DNA from: Gonium pectorale
Lineage: Eukaryota > Chlorophyta > Chlorophyceae > Chlamydomonadales > Volvocaceae
Direction: 5' to 3'
Assembly (NCBI GenBank): GCA_001584585.1
Contig: LSYV01000019.1
Location: 1 to 11,007, forward strand
Length of the DNA: 11,007 nt
Each line of letters starts with the position of its first letter. The first letter of the stretch is position 1. The notes beneath the pieces are model-generated. The model did not search any database, was not told where the DNA came from, and worked only from the letters and a program-made list of their open reading frames with translations. Below, piece by piece: positions 9,301 to 11,007 of this stretch. A program made the translations under genes and the position numbers.

Positions 9301-10896
9301 ACTGTATATACTCTGTATAAAACTAAACGCAGACGGACCTTCCGCAAGAACTTCTCAATGTCATCCGCCTTCAGCGTCGGCAGCATGGGCGGGACAATGG
9401 CCCGCTCGTCGTCTCCCAGGTCGTACAGCAGGCCATACGCCTCCAGGATCCGGACCAGCTCGTTGGCATTGCCCGGACACCTTGCCTCCATCGCCTGCAA
9501 TAAACTTACATTGGTGATAATGCTCCGTGTACATGCGAACATGGTGGACGAAACCGCACCTCGTACACCCTCCGCTTGCTCACGTGCCCCACTGGCATGC
9601 TGCTGACAGGCGACTCCGGCAGCTGCAGCAGCTGCTTCTTGTGTTCGCCCCGCGTCACCACGTCCCCCAGCACATCGGCCAGCCACTCGGGGTCGATGAC
9701 CACCTTATCCTCCAGGCCAGAGACATGCTGGAATTGGAGCAGCTCCCCAAAGTCCGATAGTTTGCTCAGGAAGCGATGCAGATCAGCCTCCTGAGGCACC
9801 TCTGTCCCCATGTCCCTGATGATGTCCTTCAGAGGCACGAGCCTCGGCCTGTCTTCCTTCTTGATTTGCTCTCGCAGGCTCCGCACCTGCCCAAACGTCC
9901 ATCGGTGAGCATGCAGCCCCATGCGTTCTGTTTGCACATACTCGGCACCTTACCTTGTCGCGTAGCCGCACGTACGGTTCTGGCAGGCGAATGACGTTCA
10001 CCATTGAGGCCGACTGTATGACGCCTGTCAGCTCCATGATAGCTTGTTTCAGTTCCGGAATGCCATTTTCCGTCATGCTAGACAAGCAAAGACATTCTCC
10101 ATCGGGGAGGTTGGGTATGCTGACAGGGTTCTTGTAGTCACGAAGGGCAGCTGCAGGCGGCTGTTGCCCAGTATAACCCTTATCTGCATGACAGCACACG
10201 CATTATGGGCATTGCACATGTGAGATGCCGTCACCTATCTTATTGGTACTTGAGCCCGCACCTGCCCACGCCCCGACCACCATGTTGATGGCTCCGGGCG
10301 CCAGTGTCTGGACGCGGTCAAGGTATGCGTCCACACTGGCCCCCTGGCCGCTGTCCCGGGAGTTGTAGACGGTGATGTAGACAGCTTCCGGAGACATGAA
10401 GATCGCGTGGGTAGACCAGAACCCGTGCTGTTGCACAAAGGAGAAGGATCGTATTGCGAAAGCATCGAAAACATAACCATCTCCCGCCGCCCCTCGTACA
10501 GGAGTGACCAGGGTTTCCAATATAGAAATATGAGGAAGGACTATTTCGCCTGCCGCTACGCCGCTTTATTGTGGAGGGGGGGACTGCAACCCACACAGAG
10601 GAAGCGCCCAGGCAGAGAGGTCAGGCTTCCCAACTCCACCCGCTGCCTAGGACGCCCCCCCCCCCAAGCAGTCACTGGCCATATCCGGATAACGTGCGCA
10701 CCTGGCCTCCGAGGTCCCATATGCTGAGCATTGTGGGCGGCTGCTGGTCGACTCCTTTCAGCGTCAATTCATGAACCTCCAGGTTGTCCGTCGGCGGAAT
10801 ATCGTCCTTGTATTGATTGTGCACTAGCCGGCGGGCCAGGGTGGTCTTCCCAGCGCCACCGGGGCCGACCAGCACGACCTTGCTCCGCGGTGCGAC
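6391..10896 (-). CDS. Roco-family protein: Roc GTPase, COR, CxxC pair (5' partial, 11 exons)
   Basis: This is a Ras-of-complex (Roc) GTP-binding domain followed by the COR dimerisation domain, the hallmark pair of Roco proteins, which act as GTP-controlled signalling switches. Exons in reading order: 10896-10702, 10427-10262, 10183-9954, 9886-9560, 9494-9339, 9061-8849, 8761-8648, 8472-8365, 8233-7580, 6897-6725, 6577-6391. Together they give 2523 nt, 840 residues plus TGA. All introns are GT-AG and all phases agree: phase 1 after exon 2, phase 2 after exon 10, the rest phase 0. Visible domains are Roc (residues 1-175), COR (188-467), CPEC and CVEC (475-507), a C-terminal region with LCEYPGGLHLTDHGGYE (about 641-657), and a tail with GPMWLCACHA (820-829). 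The 5' end, which in this family often carries leucine-rich or other repeats, is outside the window. Unlike LRRK proteins, no kinase follows COR. The least certain joins are exons 9 to 10 and the final exon. Confidence 0.85.
6898..7579 (-). other. 682-base intron of the Roco gene carrying an antisense open frame
   Basis: The donor is GCG|GTGAGT at 7579 and the acceptor tgtgtgcag ends at 6898. It is much longer than the other introns (65-277 bases). I see no further minus-strand exon in it. An alternative phase-0 acceptor at 7002-7000 would add 34 residues before the tenth exon. The intron contains the plus-strand open frame at 7032-7433. Confidence 0.55.
7032..7433 (+). pseudogene. Unassigned plus-strand open frame inside a Roco intron (possible insert)
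   Basis: After a stop at 7029-7031 the frame is open for 133 codons up to TGA at 7431-7433. From about 7095 the translation looks like a folded protein: balanced hydrophobic and charged residues, for example RLYQGYLNAEGEQVFACVP and LRTRLWKFCGTLLTKIEDHV. Its codons use A and T in third positions far more than the Roco exons, and the minus strand of the same stretch has frequent stops. There is no convincing start codon, and gtgagt at 7407-7412 could be a donor in phase 0. I do not recognise the family. It could be a fragment of an inserted gene or element, an exon of an antisense gene, or chance. Confidence 0.3.
8222..8451 (-). other. Split CxxC/CxxC zinc-ribbon-like site after COR
   Basis: Exon 8 carries YDCPECLG (CPEC at 8451-8440) and exon 9 opens with CVECGEL (CVEC at 8233-8222). 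The 131-base intron between them is phase 0, and the spliced protein has 25 residues between the two CxxC pairs. Four Cys in this spacing suggest a structural zinc site. A cysteine motif of the CPxC type directly behind COR is, as far as I know, seen in other Roco proteins; that the site binds zinc is inference. Confidence 0.6.
8648..9983 (-). other. COR domain within the Roco gene
   Basis: Residues 188-467. It starts at LPEPYVRLRDK and carries the typical COR motif VVIDPEWLADVL (about 259-270), then NELVRILEAYGLLYDL (317-332) and a second half with AKYTFDKHLPDALLCRLL. It ends in SQLAQVREQFPGVK. COR holds Roco proteins together as dimers. The domain is spread over six exons with introns of 67, 65, 277 and 87 bases between them, and the residue order matches the family throughout. 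Confidence 0.8.
8762..8848 (-). other. 87-base in-frame intron in the COR part
   Basis: It has a donor GTAATC after CAG and an acceptor ctaccacag before AGA. Its length is a multiple of three and it contains no stop in the reading frame, so retention would insert 29 residues (beginning VIFSTAGGGHKLG) in the COR domain. Removing it gives AYDPDQRPTAGPLSVF, the better family match, so I treat it as an intron. Confidence 0.6.
10020..10896 (-). other. Roc GTPase domain within the Roco gene
   Basis: Residues 1-175 of the visible protein, over three exons. The P-loop GPGGAGKT is at residues 11-18. The Walker B/G3 motif DLGG is at 61-64, at the very end of the first exon. Joining exon 2 there aligns QHGFWSTHAIF with the family pattern Q-E-V-Y-Y-T-T-H-x-F-F without a gap, which fixes the acceptor at 10427. 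G4 is formed across the exon 2/3 junction as AWADKG (118-123), where family members usually have T-H-A-D or N-K-x-D. G5 is the LSSMTENGI region at 154-162. The Lys of the P-loop and both Asp residues are present, so GTP binding is plausible. Confidence 0.85.
10655..10665. repeat. Homopolymer of 11 C
   Basis: An uninterrupted C run inside the first visible intron of the Roco gene (10428-10701), so a length error here would not affect the protein. Confidence 0.9.
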
Positions 10897-10960
10897 CTGA
10901 GGACAAGACATCACCAAACGGTTGAGCCGGGAGCCATGTGAGGACTACTGTGAAGCCGCA

Positions 10961-11002
10961 AGAGGGTAATCATTCGGGGGTAATTATTAGAGGGCAATTA
11001 AG
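10961..11002. repeat. Three degenerate 14-base tandem units
   Basis: The units agagggtaatcatt, cgggggtaattatt and agagggcaattaag follow one another with a 14-base period at 10961-10974, 10975-10988 and 10989-11002. They lie in the intron upstream of the first visible Roco exon, whose 3' end is at 10897, and may continue beyond the window. Confidence 0.65.
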
Positions 11003-11007
11003 ATGTC

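Noticed and set aside
1..11007. CRISPR arrays, bacterial operons or origins
   Set aside because: Spliced genes and TGTAA signals point to a eukaryotic nuclear genome, and no regularly spaced repeats of CRISPR type are present.

Overview
The window looks like nuclear DNA of a volvocine green alga (Chlamydomonas/Volvox group). It has GC-rich coding exons, many short GT-AG introns, TGTAA motifs at suitable distances behind stop codons, and large gene-poor stretches of simple and tandem repeats. The group is inferred from style. No marker gene fixes the species.

Two genes face each other tail to tail. At the left edge, on the plus strand, is the last exon of a protein kinase (150-409, subdomain XI of a tyrosine-kinase-like kinase), with a candidate poly(A) signal at 790-794. 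At the right, on the minus strand, is a large Roco-family gene (Roc GTPase plus COR domain). I rebuilt it by hand as 11 exons between 10896 and 6391. Its 5' part lies outside the window. The exon phases all agree: 2523 nt, 840 residues plus stop. In order it has a Roc domain (P-loop, DxxG, an unusual G4 motif, G5), a COR domain, a pair of CxxC motifs split over two exons, an algal-type C-terminal region, and a short tail. No kinase domain follows COR. A TGTAA signal lies at 5861-5865.

Between the genes, about 800-5860 holds no intact gene I can support. On the minus strand at about 3992-4676 there is a decayed coding region. It has a low-complexity N-terminus and a coiled coil, readable only across three frame changes, and is probably a retroelement or pseudogene remnant. 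The rest holds short tandem duplications, a degenerate dispersed repeat (2019-2123 and 2467-2537), a GCAT tract, G-rich stretches and a palindrome.

The least explained spot is the long intron of the Roco gene (6898-7579). It contains an open plus-strand reading frame (7032-7433) with ordinary-looking amino-acid composition but different codon use. A 25/33 inverted near-match links that frame to the sequence just upstream of the next Roco exon. In one frame several of the differences are synonymous.
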